DNA of 52,740 nucleotides from an uncultured Opitutaceae bacterium (GTDB taxonomy: Bacteria > Verrucomicrobiota > Verrucomicrobiia > Opitutales > Opitutaceae), in the NCBI GenBank assembly GCA_903929355.1, contig CAIYUN010000029.1:1-52740 (forward strand). The letters run 5' to 3'. The stretch's first letter is position 1. Every line of letters begins with the position of its first letter. The notes under the pieces were generated by a model. It made no database searches. It saw only the letters and a list, made by a program, of their open reading frames with translations, and was not told the DNA's origin. Positions 42,591 to 51,710 of this stretch are shown here, one piece after another. A program made the translations under genes and the position numbers.

Positions 42591-44176
42591 CCAAGACCTT
42601 CGACGTCCTCGTCATCGGGAGCGGGATCGCCGGCCTGAGTTTTGCGCTCGATGTCGCGAAGCGGGGCCACTCGGTGGCGATTCTCACCAAGAAAACCAAG
42701 GCCGACTCCAGCACCAACTGGGCGCAGGGCGGCCTGGCCGCGGTCACGGCGCAGACCGACGATTTCAAGGCCCATGTGCGCGACACGCTCGCCGCCGGCG
42801 CGGGGCTGTGCGATCCGCGCGTGGTCCGCGCCATTGTCGGCGCCGGCCCGGAGTGCGTCCGCGAGCTGGCCGATTGGGGGGTGCGGTTTTCGCGCGACGC
42901 CACCGGCGGCTACGATCTGGGCCGCGAGGGCGGCCATGGCAAACGGCGCATCCTCCACGTCAAGGACATGACCGGCCGGGCCATTGAGGTGGCGCTGCTC
43001 AAGGCCCTCGCGCGGGAGCCCCGGATCGCGGTGTTCGAGCATTGCTTCGCCATTGACGTGATCCGGCGACGCCGGCGGCACGGGGGCGCGGGCGACCGCG
43101 TGCTCGGCGCCTATGCGCTCGATGTCCGCGACGGACGGGTGCACACGTTTTGCGCCCCAGTCGTCATGCTCGCCACGGGCGGCGCGGGCCAGGTGTATCT
43201 CTACACCACCAATCCCGACATCGCCACCGGCGACGGCATCGCGATGGCGTGGCGCGCGGGCGTCGAGGTGCGGAACATGGAGTTCATTCAGTTTCACCCG
43301 ACCGCCTTGTACTCCGCGACCGGACGGCGCTTTCTCATCAGCGAGGCGGTGCGCGGCGAGGGGGCCGTGCTGCGCAACGCGGCCGGGGAGGCCTTCATGC
43401 GCGCGTATCACCCCATGGGCGACCTTGCGCCGCGGGACATCGTGGCCCGCGCCATTGACACCGAGATGAAAAAGTCCGGCGCGCCCCATGTGTGGCTCGA
43501 CATCACCCACCGCAGCGAGGCCTTCCTGCGCACCCGCTTCCCGCAGATCTTCAAGACCTGCCGCCAACTCGGCCTCAACCTCGCCCGCGACCTGGTCCCG
43601 GTGGTGCCCGCCGCGCACTATGTCTGCGGCGGCGTCGCCACCACCATCGCCGCCGAGACCTCGCTCCCGGGGCTTTATGCCTGCGGCGAAGTCGCCTGCA
43701 CCGGGCTCCATGGCGCGAACCGGCTGGCGAGCAATTCCCTGCTGGAGGCGGTGGTCATGGCCCGCCGTGGGGCGGATTCCGTGGACCGCTATCTCCGCGC
43801 CGAACGCGGCCGACCCGCCCCCGCGATCCCCGACTGGGTGGACCTCGGCGGCGGCGATGGCGACGAGCGGGTGGTCATTTCGCACAACTGGGACGAGCTG
43901 CGCCGCACCATGTGGGACTACGTCGGCATCATGCGCACAACCAAACGCCTCGAGCGGGCGCGCACCCGCATCTCCAACCTCGCACGTGAAATCCACGACT
44001 ATTACTGGAATTTCTCCGTGGATCCCCGCCTGCTTGAGCTCCGCAACATGATCCAAGTGGCCGAACTGATCGTGGCGTGCGCCCTGCAACGCCAGGAAAG
44101 CCGCGGCCTGCACGCCATCGCGGACTATCCGCAGCCGTTGCGGAAAGCCCGGGATTCCCGTCTGAGTCAGACCTGA
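42587..44176 (+). CDS. nadB: L-aspartate oxidase
   Basis: A 529-residue flavoprotein that oxidises aspartate to iminoaspartate, first step of de novo NAD synthesis. FAD motif VIGSGIAGLSFALDVA at the N-terminus, then SSTNWAQGGLAAV, a segment MEFIQFHPTALY, the VVPAAHYVCGGVATT and GEVACTGLHGANRLASNSLLE signatures, and the C-terminal helical domain (RRTMWDYVGIMRT). GTG start overlaps the panC stop. nadA and nadC are not in the window. Confidence 0.96.
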   Translation: MTKTFDVLVIGSGIAGLSFALDVAKRGHSVAILTKKTKADSSTNWAQGGLAAVTAQTDDFKAHVRDTLAAGAGLCDPRVVRAIVGAGPECVRELADWGVRFSRDATGGYDLGREGGHGKRRILHVKDMTGRAIEVALLKALAREPRIAVFEHCFAIDVIRRRRRHGGAGDRVLGAYALDVRDGRVHTFCAPVVMLATGGAGQVYLYTTNPDIATGDGIAMAWRAGVEVRNMEFIQFHPTALYSATGRRFLISEAVRGEGAVLRNAAGEAFMRAYHPMGDLAPRDIVARAIDTEMKKSGAPHVWLDITHRSEAFLRTRFPQIFKTCRQLGLNLARDLVPVVPAAHYVCGGVATTIAAETSLPGLYACGEVACTGLHGANRLASNSLLEAVVMARRGADSVDRYLRAERGRPAPAIPDWVDLGGGDGDERVVISHNWDELRRTMWDYVGIMRTTKRLERARTRISNLAREIHDYYWNFSVDPRLLELRNMIQVAELIVACALQRQESRGLHAIADYPQPLRKARDSRLSQT

Positions 44177-44428
44177 TTGGCTCCGCTGTGAATAACCTGT
44201 CAGGAAGGTGTCGGACGTCCGGGGCCGGGCGCCGGGCGACCCGGATATCATCTTTACAAGTAATTGAATTAAAGTGGCTAGCAAATTAAGTCGGGTAAAT
44301 TGTATTGGGTGGGATGTGACAATGACGTTACCTCATGACTGTGAACAGTTCCGCCGAACCGGGGCAAAAGGACACAACCGACACATTGTCCGGGAAATGG
44401 CTCGAGCCTTGCTATAGGGGAAGGCCCG

Positions 44429-44722
44429 TTGCCGACACCCAACACCATCCCGCCCATTCTCGACAGCCGCAAGCTGCTCACTTTTGTGACGCTGGCGCGG
44501 CTGGAGAGCTTTACGCGCACGGCCGGGGAGATGGCGATCACCCAGTCAGCGGTCAGCCATGCGATCAAGGCACTCGAGCGGGAGGTCGGCTGCCGTCTGT
44601 TTGACCGGCGGGGCCGCCGGGCGGCGCTGACGCCAGCGGGTGAGCAGTTGCTGGCCCATGCACACCGGATTCTGACGGAGATGCAGTCGGCCTACGCCAG
44701 CTTGGAAGCCTTGGTGAAGTAA
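44429..44722 (+). CDS. LysR-type regulator reduced to the HTH domain
   Basis: A 97-residue protein holding only the winged helix-turn-helix of LysR regulators (LLTFVTLARLESFTRTAGEM, QSAVSHAIKALEREVGCRLF, LTPAGEQLLAHA) and the start of the linker helix. The effector-binding domain (~200 residues) is absent; the gene ends in a clean stop. TTG start with a good ribosome site (AGGGGAAGG) 4 bp upstream, unusual here. It may be a stable stand-alone DNA binder or a truncated relic. The following DNA contains a REP-like unit and no sign of the lost domain. Confidence 0.75.
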   Translation: MPTPNTIPPILDSRKLLTFVTLARLESFTRTAGEMAITQSAVSHAIKALEREVGCRLFDRRGRRAALTPAGEQLLAHAHRILTEMQSAYASLEALVK

Positions 44723-44740
44723 CGGAAGGATCCGCTCTGA

Positions 44741-44774
44741 CTTGGAGTTGCGGCGACCACGCCGCAGTTTCCCC
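44741..44774 (+). repeat. REP-like unit (TGCGGCGACCACG), single copy
   Basis: GGAGTTGCGGCGACCACGCC followed by GCAGTTT: a unit with arms TGCGGCG...CGCCGCA. It is related to the units at 26763-26796 and 15888-15950. It starts 19 bp after the LysR HTH gene. Confidence 0.55.
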
Positions 44775-44849
44775 TCTGGTTCCCGGTAGATGCGCTGTGA
44801 ACTCGGCTCTTAACTCGGTGGTCTCCGTGACCAACTCCGGAAACCAAAC

Positions 44850-45149
44850 TCACCGAGCCTGCCCATTGACCCCGCCCTCCGGGTTCAGTCGGTCGACCTT
44901 GACCGGCAACGGTGAATTGGTGTTTCCAGTGGAAACGCGGCGGGTGGCGCGCCAGCCCTCCCGGTGTTTGCGAATCCAGTCCAACAACGCCCGTTCAAAG
45001 CCGATATCCTGCCCCAGACGCTCGGACTCCAGCCATTTGTGCCTCAAGATCTCCTCCCGCTCGGCCAGAAATTCCTGGTAAAGGCTCGACTGCTTCATGA
45101 AGTCGGGCGAAACGGCCGGGTTTTGCTCCGGGGAGGGTTTGGACGACAT
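44850..45149 (-). CDS. Small hypothetical protein (DUF4032-like segment?)
   Basis: A 99-residue, charged, soluble protein. The centre is helical: YQEFLAEREEILRHKWLESE, then LGQDIGFERALLDWIRKHRE followed by GWRATR. This pattern recalls a conserved segment I associate with DUF4032 and related small bacterial proteins, but that is from memory and uncertain. The ATG at 45149 is chosen. It could be transcribed from the promoter at 45352-45379 together with the upstream short ORF. Confidence 0.65.
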   Translation of the reverse strand: MSSKPSPEQNPAVSPDFMKQSSLYQEFLAEREEILRHKWLESERLGQDIGFERALLDWIRKHREGWRATRRVSTGNTNSPLPVKVDRLNPEGGVNGQAR

Positions 45150-45179
45150 GAGGGCCACGGTGATTTCTGGTTGCTGGCG

Positions 45180-45335
45180 TTAAACGGTACAGGCCGGCCA
45201 CGATTCGACGCCCAAACGGAAGGCTTTGGTTGCGACCGTTTGGCCAACGAGCCCAAATTTCAGGTTACAAACGGGTTGCTCGGAGTCCTCGCAGGCGCGC
45301 AGGAGGGCGAAAACCGTTTCGTGAGTGAGCACCAT
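45180..45335 (-). CDS. Possible 51-residue ORF, weakly DUF59/MIP18-like
   Basis: Starts at an ATG only about 10 nt after the predicted start of a near-consensus promoter. The text LTHETVFALLRACEDSEQPV followed by NLKFGLVG vaguely follows the DUF59/MIP18 pattern (A-L-x-x-V-x-D-P-E...LGLV), which is also the N-terminal domain of the neighbouring mrp product. Too short for a full domain and with the key Asp-Pro changed. It may be a relic or a chance ORF. Confidence 0.3.
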   Translation of the reverse strand: MVLTHETVFALLRACEDSEQPVCNLKFGLVGQTVATKAFRLGVESWPACTV

Positions 45336-45351
45336 GGTTGAGGGTCGGGAT

Positions 45352-45379
45352 AACATAGAGATTTGCGGCGCCATGTCAA
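45352..45379 (-). promoter_or_regulatory. Strong sigma-70-type promoter
   Basis: On the minus strand: TTGACA (45379-45374), 16-bp spacer, TATGTT (45357-45352). Predicted start near 45345. It drives the 51-residue ORF and/or the hypothetical gene at 44850-45149. It lies 20 bp past the mrp stop on the same strand. Confidence 0.55.
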
Positions 45380-45398
45380 TGCCTGTCATGCGGTGATT

Positions 45399-46490
45399 TC
45401 ATCGACCGGCGGCGGGCACCGGTTTGGGGGTGACCCGGGCCAGCAACGTCTCGCCGATGGCGCGGAAAACCCGGGCGGCCTCGCCGTCGGGCGAGCTGAC
45501 CACGACCGGCTCGCCGGCGTCGCCCCCGGCGCGGATCTCCGGGAGGAGGGGCACCTGACCGAGCAGGATCGTGCCGAGCGAGTCGGCGGTCTTCTGGCCG
45601 CCGCCTTCGCCAAACAGGGTGTGCCGGTTCCCTGCCGGATCGAGAAAGTAGCTCATGTTTTCGGCGACCCCGAGGAGGGGCACATTGACCTTTTGGAACA
45701 TGAGGCCCCCTTTGCGGGCGATGTTGGTCGCGGCCAGCTGGGGGGTGGTCACCAAGACCGCGCCGTCGAGAGGGAGGGTCTGCACCAGCGAGAGTTGCGC
45801 GTCGCCGGTGCCCGGCGGCAGGTCAACCAAAAGCAGGTCGAGCTCGCCCCACCGCACGTTTTGGACGAACTGCTGGATGGTCTTCATGATCATCGGGCCG
45901 CGCCAGACGACCGGGGTGTTGTCGTCCACGAGGAAGCCCATGCTCATCACCTTCACCCCGTGCTTTTCGAGCGGAATGAGGATGTTGCCCTCCGCGACCT
46001 CGGGCCGCCCGCCGCCCAGGCCGATCATCAAGGGGACGCTGGGCCCGTAGATGTCGCAGTCCATCAGTCCGATCCGGCCGGGCCGGCCTTTGGCCGTGAG
46101 ATGCTGGGCGAGCGCGCAGGCGAGGTTCACGGCGAAGGTGCTCTTGCCGACGCCTCCCTTGCCCGAGGCGATGGCGACGGCCAGTGCGATGGTCTTGGGC
46201 GTGCCCGCCGTGCCGGCGAGATTGCCGCCCGCCGCCGGGGCCGCCCGCGCCGGCGCCACGGCGATCTCGATCACCGTGTCGTTCACCCCGGGCAGGGCGC
46301 GCAGGCATTGGTCCACCTCGCGCTTGAGCTGGGCGGGAACCTTGGGATCCGAGGTGGTAAGCGCGAGGCTGACCCGGGCCGTGCCGTCGGCAAACGCCGC
46401 CGCGCGCACCAGGCCGAAGGACACGATGTCACGGCTGAAGCCGGGATACTTCACCTGCTTGAGGGCGGCATGGATCGCTTCGGTGGTCAC
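45399..46490 (-). CDS. mrp: Mrp/ApbC/NBP35-family Fe-S cluster carrier ATPase
   Basis: A 363-residue cytoplasmic P-loop ATPase that carries Fe-S clusters to target proteins. Residues 1-75 are a DUF59/MIP18 domain (IHAALKQVKYPGFSRDIVSF, GLV). Residues about 110-360 are the Mrp ATPase: deviant Walker A SGKGGVGKS, GLMDCDIYGPSVP, WRGPMIMKTIQQF, and VDLPPGTGDAQL. The GTG at 46490 is chosen because upstream frame is leader DNA overlapping the divergent promoter. Divergent from the TolB-like gene by 64 bp. Confidence 0.92.
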   Translation of the reverse strand: MTTEAIHAALKQVKYPGFSRDIVSFGLVRAAAFADGTARVSLALTTSDPKVPAQLKREVDQCLRALPGVNDTVIEIAVAPARAAPAAGGNLAGTAGTPKTIALAVAIASGKGGVGKSTFAVNLACALAQHLTAKGRPGRIGLMDCDIYGPSVPLMIGLGGGRPEVAEGNILIPLEKHGVKVMSMGFLVDDNTPVVWRGPMIMKTIQQFVQNVRWGELDLLLVDLPPGTGDAQLSLVQTLPLDGAVLVTTPQLAATNIARKGGLMFQKVNVPLLGVAENMSYFLDPAGNRHTLFGEGGGQKTADSLGTILLGQVPLLPEIRAGGDAGEPVVVSSPDGEAARVFRAIGETLLARVTPKPVPAAGR

Positions 46491-46518
46491 GGCGTGGGAA
46501 AAGTGGGCACGGGAGGTT

Positions 46519-46549
46519 TTGACATTGAGATTCCGAGCCCTGCTGTAAA
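46519..46549 (+). promoter_or_regulatory. Candidate promoter of the TolB-like gene
   Basis: TTGACA (46519-46524) and an extended -10 TGC-TGTAAA (46541-46549). The 19-bp spacer is long. Predicted start falls at or next to the ATG at 46555, implying a leaderless or very short-leader mRNA. Confidence 0.4.
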
Positions 46550-46554
46550 TAAGA

Positions 46555-47817
46555 ATGCCCATGCGACTCCCTTTTTTCTCCCGGATGGCGGCGATGCTGG
46601 GTGGCCTGTTGGTCCTGCCGGTTCGGTTGGGGCCGGAAAGCATCTGGACCGCGCTGGCGGTGCTGGCAATACCCCTTGCGGCGGCCGCGCAGCCGTTCAA
46701 TGCCGGTGAAGTCCAAGTTACGTCCACCGCCCCGCCGATCACGGTGAGTGTTACAGGCAGCACGGCGGATTTGAACAATCTCGCCAATCTCGCTTTTGCG
46801 GCGCACGGCCGCTACCAGCGGGTCGCGGGCGGCGCGAAGTTCGACCTGCGCTTCACCGCGGTCGCGCCCAACCAGGTACGGGTGGAGGTGACGGGCGGAG
46901 GCGCCCCGCTGCTCAGCCAGGTGGCCACGGGCACAAGCGACCACAACGCCCTCCTTCGTGCCGCCGACCTCGCGGTGAAGGCGACGAGCAGCCTGAATGG
47001 GTTTTTCGCGTCCCAGGTGGCGTTTGTCAGCGACCGCACGGGCCGGGAGGACATTTACACCACCGACCTCTTTTTCACCGAGGTCCGGCAGGTCACTTTC
47101 AGCGGAGCCTCGGTGCTCCGGCCCCGCTGGTCCCCCGACGGCCGGAAACTCATCTTCACGAGCTATGCCAAGGGCTTCCCCGACATCTATCTCCTCGACT
47201 TGCCCTCCGCGCACACCAGCACCTTGGTGAGCCTGAAAGGGAGCAATCTGAGCGCCCGGTTCAGCCCCGACGGGCGTGAGGTCGTGATGGTTCTCACCGG
47301 CGAGGGTCCCTCGGAGATTTACACCAGCGACGCGCTGGGTCGCGGCATCACGCGGCGCACGCGCTCCGACACCGTGAAATCATCCCCGGCGTGGTCGCCC
47401 GACGGCTCCCGGATCATCTTTGCCGGCGACCCGGGCCCGCAGCTCCAGGTCATGCCGGCGGCGGGTGGCCCACCACAACGCCTGGCCACCGGCGGCCTCA
47501 GCACCTATTGCGCCGAGCCGGACTGGAGCCGCGGCGACCCCGACAAGATCACGTTCACCGTGCGGGTCGGCAAGGCCTATCAGGTCGCCATGTGTTCGCT
47601 GTCGGGCAAGGTGCCGGCCAAGATCGTCTCGAAGAACGTGCCCGCCGCCGACGCCCTTGAGCCGGCCTGGCTGGCGGACGGACGCCACCTCATCTGCACC
47701 GCGCGCATGGCCAACGTCCGCGTGCTCTACCTGGTGGACACTGAGACGGGCAAGGCCACGCGCCTCAGCCCTGCCAGCCTCCGGGAATGCGCGCAGGCCA
47801 GCGTCTGGGGGCCGTGA
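46555..47817 (+). CDS. TolB-like beta-propeller protein
   Basis: A 420-residue exported protein with a hydrophobic signal at about 30-46 (cut near AAAAQ); start ATG at 46555, 46561 or 46585. Residues 50-145 resemble the TolB N-terminal domain. Residues about 160-415 are a propeller of PD40 repeats (FVSDRTGREDIYTTDL, RWSPDGRKLIFTSYAKG, RFSPDGREVVMVLTGEG, AWSPDGSRIIFAGD). In Tol-Pal, TolB is the periplasmic link to the outer membrane, but no tol or pal genes are nearby, so the exact role is open. Confidence 0.87.
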   Translation: MPMRLPFFSRMAAMLGGLLVLPVRLGPESIWTALAVLAIPLAAAAQPFNAGEVQVTSTAPPITVSVTGSTADLNNLANLAFAAHGRYQRVAGGAKFDLRFTAVAPNQVRVEVTGGGAPLLSQVATGTSDHNALLRAADLAVKATSSLNGFFASQVAFVSDRTGREDIYTTDLFFTEVRQVTFSGASVLRPRWSPDGRKLIFTSYAKGFPDIYLLDLPSAHTSTLVSLKGSNLSARFSPDGREVVMVLTGEGPSEIYTSDALGRGITRRTRSDTVKSSPAWSPDGSRIIFAGDPGPQLQVMPAAGGPPQRLATGGLSTYCAEPDWSRGDPDKITFTVRVGKAYQVAMCSLSGKVPAKIVSKNVPAADALEPAWLADGRHLICTARMANVRVLYLVDTETGKATRLSPASLRECAQASVWGP

Positions 47818-47892
47818 GGAGGACGAGGTTCGACGCTTTTGCCGTCGGCAGGTTTGGGGCCGGGCTGGCAGCCAGGAAAACCGGAGCGGATG

Positions 47893-47959
47893 AATCTGGA
47901 ACTCAGGAAATCAGGAATTGGTTTCGTCGGCCTGAACCTGAGTCCCTGATTTCCAGATT
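47893..47959. repeat. ATCAGG-type paired-arm repeat between convergent genes
   Basis: Left arm 47893-47921 and the reverse complement of 47931-47959 match at 22 of 29 positions without gaps; both consist of the words CTCAGG and AATCAGG. The core is 9 bp. Located between the TolB-like and superoxide dismutase genes, it may serve as a two-way terminator. Confidence 0.75.
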
Positions 47960-47988
47960 AAAACCATCGGGCGAGTTCGCCACATCGC

Positions 47989-48621
<633 letters not shown>

Positions 48622-48814
48622 GGGAAGCGTGGGATTGAGGTTGGAGGAAAACGGAGCGGAGAGCATGTCGCAGATGCGCCCCGCCGTCAACTGCGGGCTG
48701 CTGTTACCGTGGATTTGAATCGGCGAAAGGGGTCAATTCAGAAGCCATGCAGCCAAGATCCGGGAGGAGATTTCGTGTTCCAATTTTCGGTTTCATGGCT
48801 TCTGCATCCCTTCC

Positions 48815-49336
48815 TCATTCACCTTCGCGGCGCTTCGCGCGGAAGAACCCCTGCAACAGCTCGCGGCATTCGGACTCCAGCACGCCGCCGGCGGTCAGCT
48901 CGACATGGTGGTTCACGCGCGGGAGGTCGTTGAGGTTGGTCGCGCCGCCGAGGCAGCCCATCTTGGGGTCGGGCACGGCGTAGCAGACGCGTTTCACACG
49001 CGCCATGAGCATCGCCCCCGAACACATCGGGCACGGTTCCTTGGTCACATAGACGGTTGCGCCCGTGAGCCGCCAGTCGCCGAGCCGGCCGGCGGCCTGG
49101 GTGAGGGCGAGCATCTCGGCGTGGGCGGTGGGGTCGCGCGCGCTTTCGACGGTGTTGTGCGCCGCGCCGATGATCTCGCCGGCCAGCTCGATGACCGCAC
49201 CGATGGGGGCCTCGTCCGCGCGCCAGGCGTCAACGGCCTGATTGTAGGCCAGACTCATGTAAAACGCGTCGTCGCGCACGAGCTGCGATGGGAAGCGTTT
49301 TTCAAACGGGCAGGGTGGGGAAGTGGGTGGGGGCAT
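48815..49336 (-). CDS. tadA: tRNA-specific adenosine deaminase
   Basis: A 173-residue zinc deaminase converting A34 to inosine in tRNA-Arg(ACG). Zinc ligands and proton shuttle are in TAHAEMLAL (HAE) and [11 protein letters not shown] (PCxxC). The segment [20 protein letters not shown] and [15 protein letters not shown] matches TadA. Start ATG at 49336 leaves about 20 extra N-terminal residues, so a downstream start is possible. A run of ten G (C on the coding strand) lies 8 bp before this ATG. Confidence 0.92.
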   Translation of the reverse strand: MPPPTSPPCPFEKRFPSQLVRDDAFYMSLAYNQAVDAWRADEAPIGAVIELAGEIIGAAHNTVESARDPTAHAEMLALTQAAGRLGDWRLTGATVYVTKEPCPMCSGAMLMARVKRVCYAVPDPKMGCLGGATNLNDLPRVNHHVELTAGGVLESECRELLQGFFRAKRREGE

Positions 49337-49343
49337 GAGGGCC

Positions 49344-49353
49344 GGGGGGGGGG
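49344..49353. repeat. Homopolymeric G10/C10 tract upstream of tadA
   Basis: Ten G on the plus strand, C10 in the tadA leader, 8 bp before the ATG. It occupies the place of the ribosome binding site and could vary in length. Confidence 0.8.
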
Positions 49354-49537
49354 ATGCATCTCAAGACCGGACCGGGGTCGGCGACCCCGGCGACAACACG
49401 GCAGCCAAGAAACTGCGAATGCACCCCTGATAAGGAAAGCCTTGACATGCCAGCGGAACCGCATTCTTACAAGCGGCTTTCACCCGCCTCCCACGCATGA
49501 CCCACCCCCGCCATCCCGGCCTCACCCCCGCCTGACC

Positions 49538-49807
49538 ATGTCCGACGGCAAAATGATCGAGGTCGAGGGCAAGATTGTCGCCGTGCTTCCGGGCACGATG
49601 TTCAAGGTGCAGCTCAACAACGTGACCAAGCACGTGGTGCTGGCACACATTTCCGGCAAACTGCGGAAGAATTTCATCAAGATCGCCGCAGGCGACGGGG
49701 TGAAAATGGAGATGAGCCCGTACGACCTCGACAAGGCGCGTATCACCTACCGGATGAAGGACAACGCGCCGCCGCCGCCCGGCGCGCCGCGCCGCCGGCG
49801 GTATTGA
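49538..49807 (+). CDS. infA: Translation initiation factor IF-1
   Basis: An 89-residue S1/OB-fold protein that binds the ribosomal A site during initiation. It starts [19 protein letters not shown] and has the IF-1 core [40 protein letters not shown] and [11 protein letters not shown]. It differs from the usual 72 residues by a Pro-rich, Arg-rich tail ([12 protein letters not shown]). Monocistronic with its own terminator. Confidence 0.96.
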   Translation: MSDGKMIEVEGKIVAVLPGTMFKVQLNNVTKHVVLAHISGKLRKNFIKIAAGDGVKMEMSPYDLDKARITYRMKDNAPPPPGAPRRRRY

Positions 49808-49814
49808 GCAGTTT

Positions 49815-49838
49815 GGGCGCAGCAAGACTGCGCCCTTT
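49815..49838 (+). terminator. Rho-independent terminator after infA
   Basis: Perfect 8-bp stem GGGCGCAG/CTGCGCCC (49815-49822, 49828-49835) with loop CAAGA, followed by TTT and a T/C-rich run. It begins 8 bp after the infA stop. Confidence 0.88.
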
Positions 49839-50032
49839 CATTCTCTTTCCTTTTTCTCTTTCTCTTTCGCGCCGGAGCCTGGGCGGAGGCGGATTTTTCG
49901 TCAGGCGACTGAGCAGGCGCATTTTGGTGGGGGCGCCTCTCGAGGCGTTCGCGGACGGCTCGGAGAGCCATCGCTACCGAACAGTCCTAGTACCTGATTG
50001 CGCCAGGCTTCGATCTCGCCCTTGCTTGGCCC

Positions 50033-50986
50033 GTGCCCGCGCCCGACCGCAAATTTCCTGAGACCAACGCCGCTCCGTTGCCGCCGGCCTTGGACGATGC
50101 GATCACGGACTTCGGCAATTCCCTCAGCCTCGAGCGCGGCCGCTCGCCCCGCACCCTGGAGGCCTATGAGAACGACCTGCGACAGTGTGCCCGTTTCCTC
50201 GCCGCGCGTGGCGTCCGCCGCTGGGCGGCCGTGAAGCCTGCGCAGGCGGCGGCGTGGCTGCGCTCGCTCGACGACCGCCACCTCGCCGCGTCGAGCGCGG
50301 CGCGCAAGCTGTCGGCGCTGCGGATGTTTTCTCGCCACCTCGTCCAGGCACGGGAGCGCGCGGACGATTTCACCACGCTGCTCACCGGGCCCAAGCTCCG
50401 CCGCCCGCTGCCCGCGACGCTCACCCCGGCCGAGGTCGGGCGCATCCTGGCCGCGCCCGCGGGCGGCGACGCCCACGCGTTGCGGGACCGCGCTATCCTG
50501 GAGTTGTTTTACTCGAGCGGATTGCGGGTGTCGGAGCTGGCGGGGCTGATGCTCCAGCAAGTGGACCTGGAAAACGGCTTCGTGCGGGTCTTTGGGAAGG
50601 GAGCCAAGGAGCGCGTCGTCCCGCTGGGGGGCAAGGCCCGCGACGCGCTGGCGGTGTGGCTCACGTCGGGCCGGCCGCAGTTGGTGCGGACGAAGAAGAC
50701 CGGCAGCCAGTTTTTCCTCAGCCGGCGTGGCACGGCGCTCTCGCGGCAGATGTTGTGGGTGCTGGTGAGGAAGTTCGCACAACGGGCGGGCATCACCCGG
50801 ACCGTGAAGCCGCACCTGTTGCGCCACTCGTTTGCCACGCACCTGCTCGGCGGCGGGGCGGACCTGCGGGCGATCCAGGAGATGCTGGGCCACGCCAACA
50901 TCTCGACCACGCAGATCTACACGGCGGTCGAGGGCACGCGCCTGGTGGAGCACCACGCGAAATTTCACCCGCGGAACCAATCGTAG
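50033..50986 (+). CDS. xerD: Site-specific tyrosine recombinase XerC/XerD
   Basis: A 317-residue recombinase resolving chromosome dimers at dif. The SAM-like N-terminal domain (about 20-110) is followed by a catalytic domain with all residues: Arg165 (SSGLRVSEL), Lys189 (FGKGAKERVVP), His261/Arg264 (HLLRHSFATH), His287 (LGHANISTTQIY) and Tyr296. GTG start. Length and absence of phage neighbours fit the housekeeping Xer rather than an integrase; C versus D cannot be separated by eye. Confidence 0.93.
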   Translation: MPAPDRKFPETNAAPLPPALDDAITDFGNSLSLERGRSPRTLEAYENDLRQCARFLAARGVRRWAAVKPAQAAAWLRSLDDRHLAASSAARKLSALRMFSRHLVQARERADDFTTLLTGPKLRRPLPATLTPAEVGRILAAPAGGDAHALRDRAILELFYSSGLRVSELAGLMLQQVDLENGFVRVFGKGAKERVVPLGGKARDALAVWLTSGRPQLVRTKKTGSQFFLSRRGTALSRQMLWVLVRKFAQRAGITRTVKPHLLRHSFATHLLGGGADLRAIQEMLGHANISTTQIYTAVEGTRLVEHHAKFHPRNQS

Positions 50987-51060
50987 GGGCGGCGCTCGTC
51001 GGCGGAAAATCCTCGATCCCGGAACACCTTGTGGCTAGGTTTTATCCGTCGATCCCGCCC

Positions 51061-51252
51061 ATGACCGCCCATCCCGATGTCACGCCGGCGGATGCTGCCG
51101 GAACGGCCCCAGGGCCCGGTCGGTGGCTGGGCGGGCTGTTGCTGTACGGGCGGGGCTGGAGCCGTGCGGCGGTCGGCGCGTTTTTCTTCGTGTTTGCCGC
51201 GGTTTTGACGGCGGCACTGTGGTCCACCCTATGCGCAACCCGGTTGTTGTAA
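51061..51252 (+). CDS. Small single-span membrane protein, hypothetical
   Basis: A 63-residue ORF with an Ala/Pro-rich N-terminus and one hydrophobic helix (about 36-56, AAVGAFFFVFAAVLTAALW). ATG at 51061 follows a C-rich leader as in other genes here. No family recognised. It lies between xerD and the insertion sequence and could be real or chance. Confidence 0.42.
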   Translation: MTAHPDVTPADAAGTAPGPGRWLGGLLLYGRGWSRAAVGAFFFVFAAVLTAALWSTLCATRLL

Positions 51253-51414
51253 ATTCCCGTCTGGTTTTGGAAGAATTCGCAGACGTTTAAGAATGCAGGG
51301 GGTGCCGACGTGTGGAAAGCAGGGGGAGGGCCGTTGTGACCTGCCCCCGGAAAACTGGACACAGGGAGGTTGAGGGTTGGGCGGGAACGGTCCACAACCT
51401 GAAAGGACCGAACC

Positions 51415-51681
51415 GTGAAAAAGAACCGAATCAGTCAGGAGCAAAAGATCTATGCCTTGAAGCAGGTGGATGCCTGCAGCAAAGTCGTCGAGGTTTGTCG
51501 ACAACTTGGCGTGAGCGTGGCCACCTTTTATGTCTGGAAGCGAACCATGGGCAGCATGGGGATCAGCGAGCTCAATGAGCTGCGCGTGCTGCGCGACGAG
51601 AACCTGCGGCTGAAGCGGCTGGTGGCCGATCTGACATTGGACAAGCACATCCTGCAGGAGGTGCTGTCAAAAAAAGGCTGA
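51415..51681 (+). CDS. IS3-family transposase OrfA
   Basis: An 88-residue DNA-binding protein with an N-terminal helix-turn-helix ([20 protein letters not shown]) and a leucine-zipper-like helix ([18 protein letters not shown]). GTG start with a purine-rich ribosome site (GAAAGGA) ten bases upstream, unlike the host genes. It ends SKKG after the A7 stretch 51669-51675, where -1 slippage would fuse it to OrfB. Confidence 0.92.
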   Translation: MKKNRISQEQKIYALKQVDACSKVVEVCRQLGVSVATFYVWKRTMGSMGISELNELRVLRDENLRLKRLVADLTLDKHILQEVLSKKG

Positions 51682-51710
51682 GGCCTGCGCGACTACGGGA
51701 ACTCGTTCCG

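Noticed and set aside
44177-44428. Terminator or regulatory RNA after nadB
   Set aside because: GC-rich short complementarities (GGGCGCCGGGCGACCC) exist, but no stable stem with T-run or conserved motif could be defined. The rest is AT-rich leader of the LysR HTH gene.
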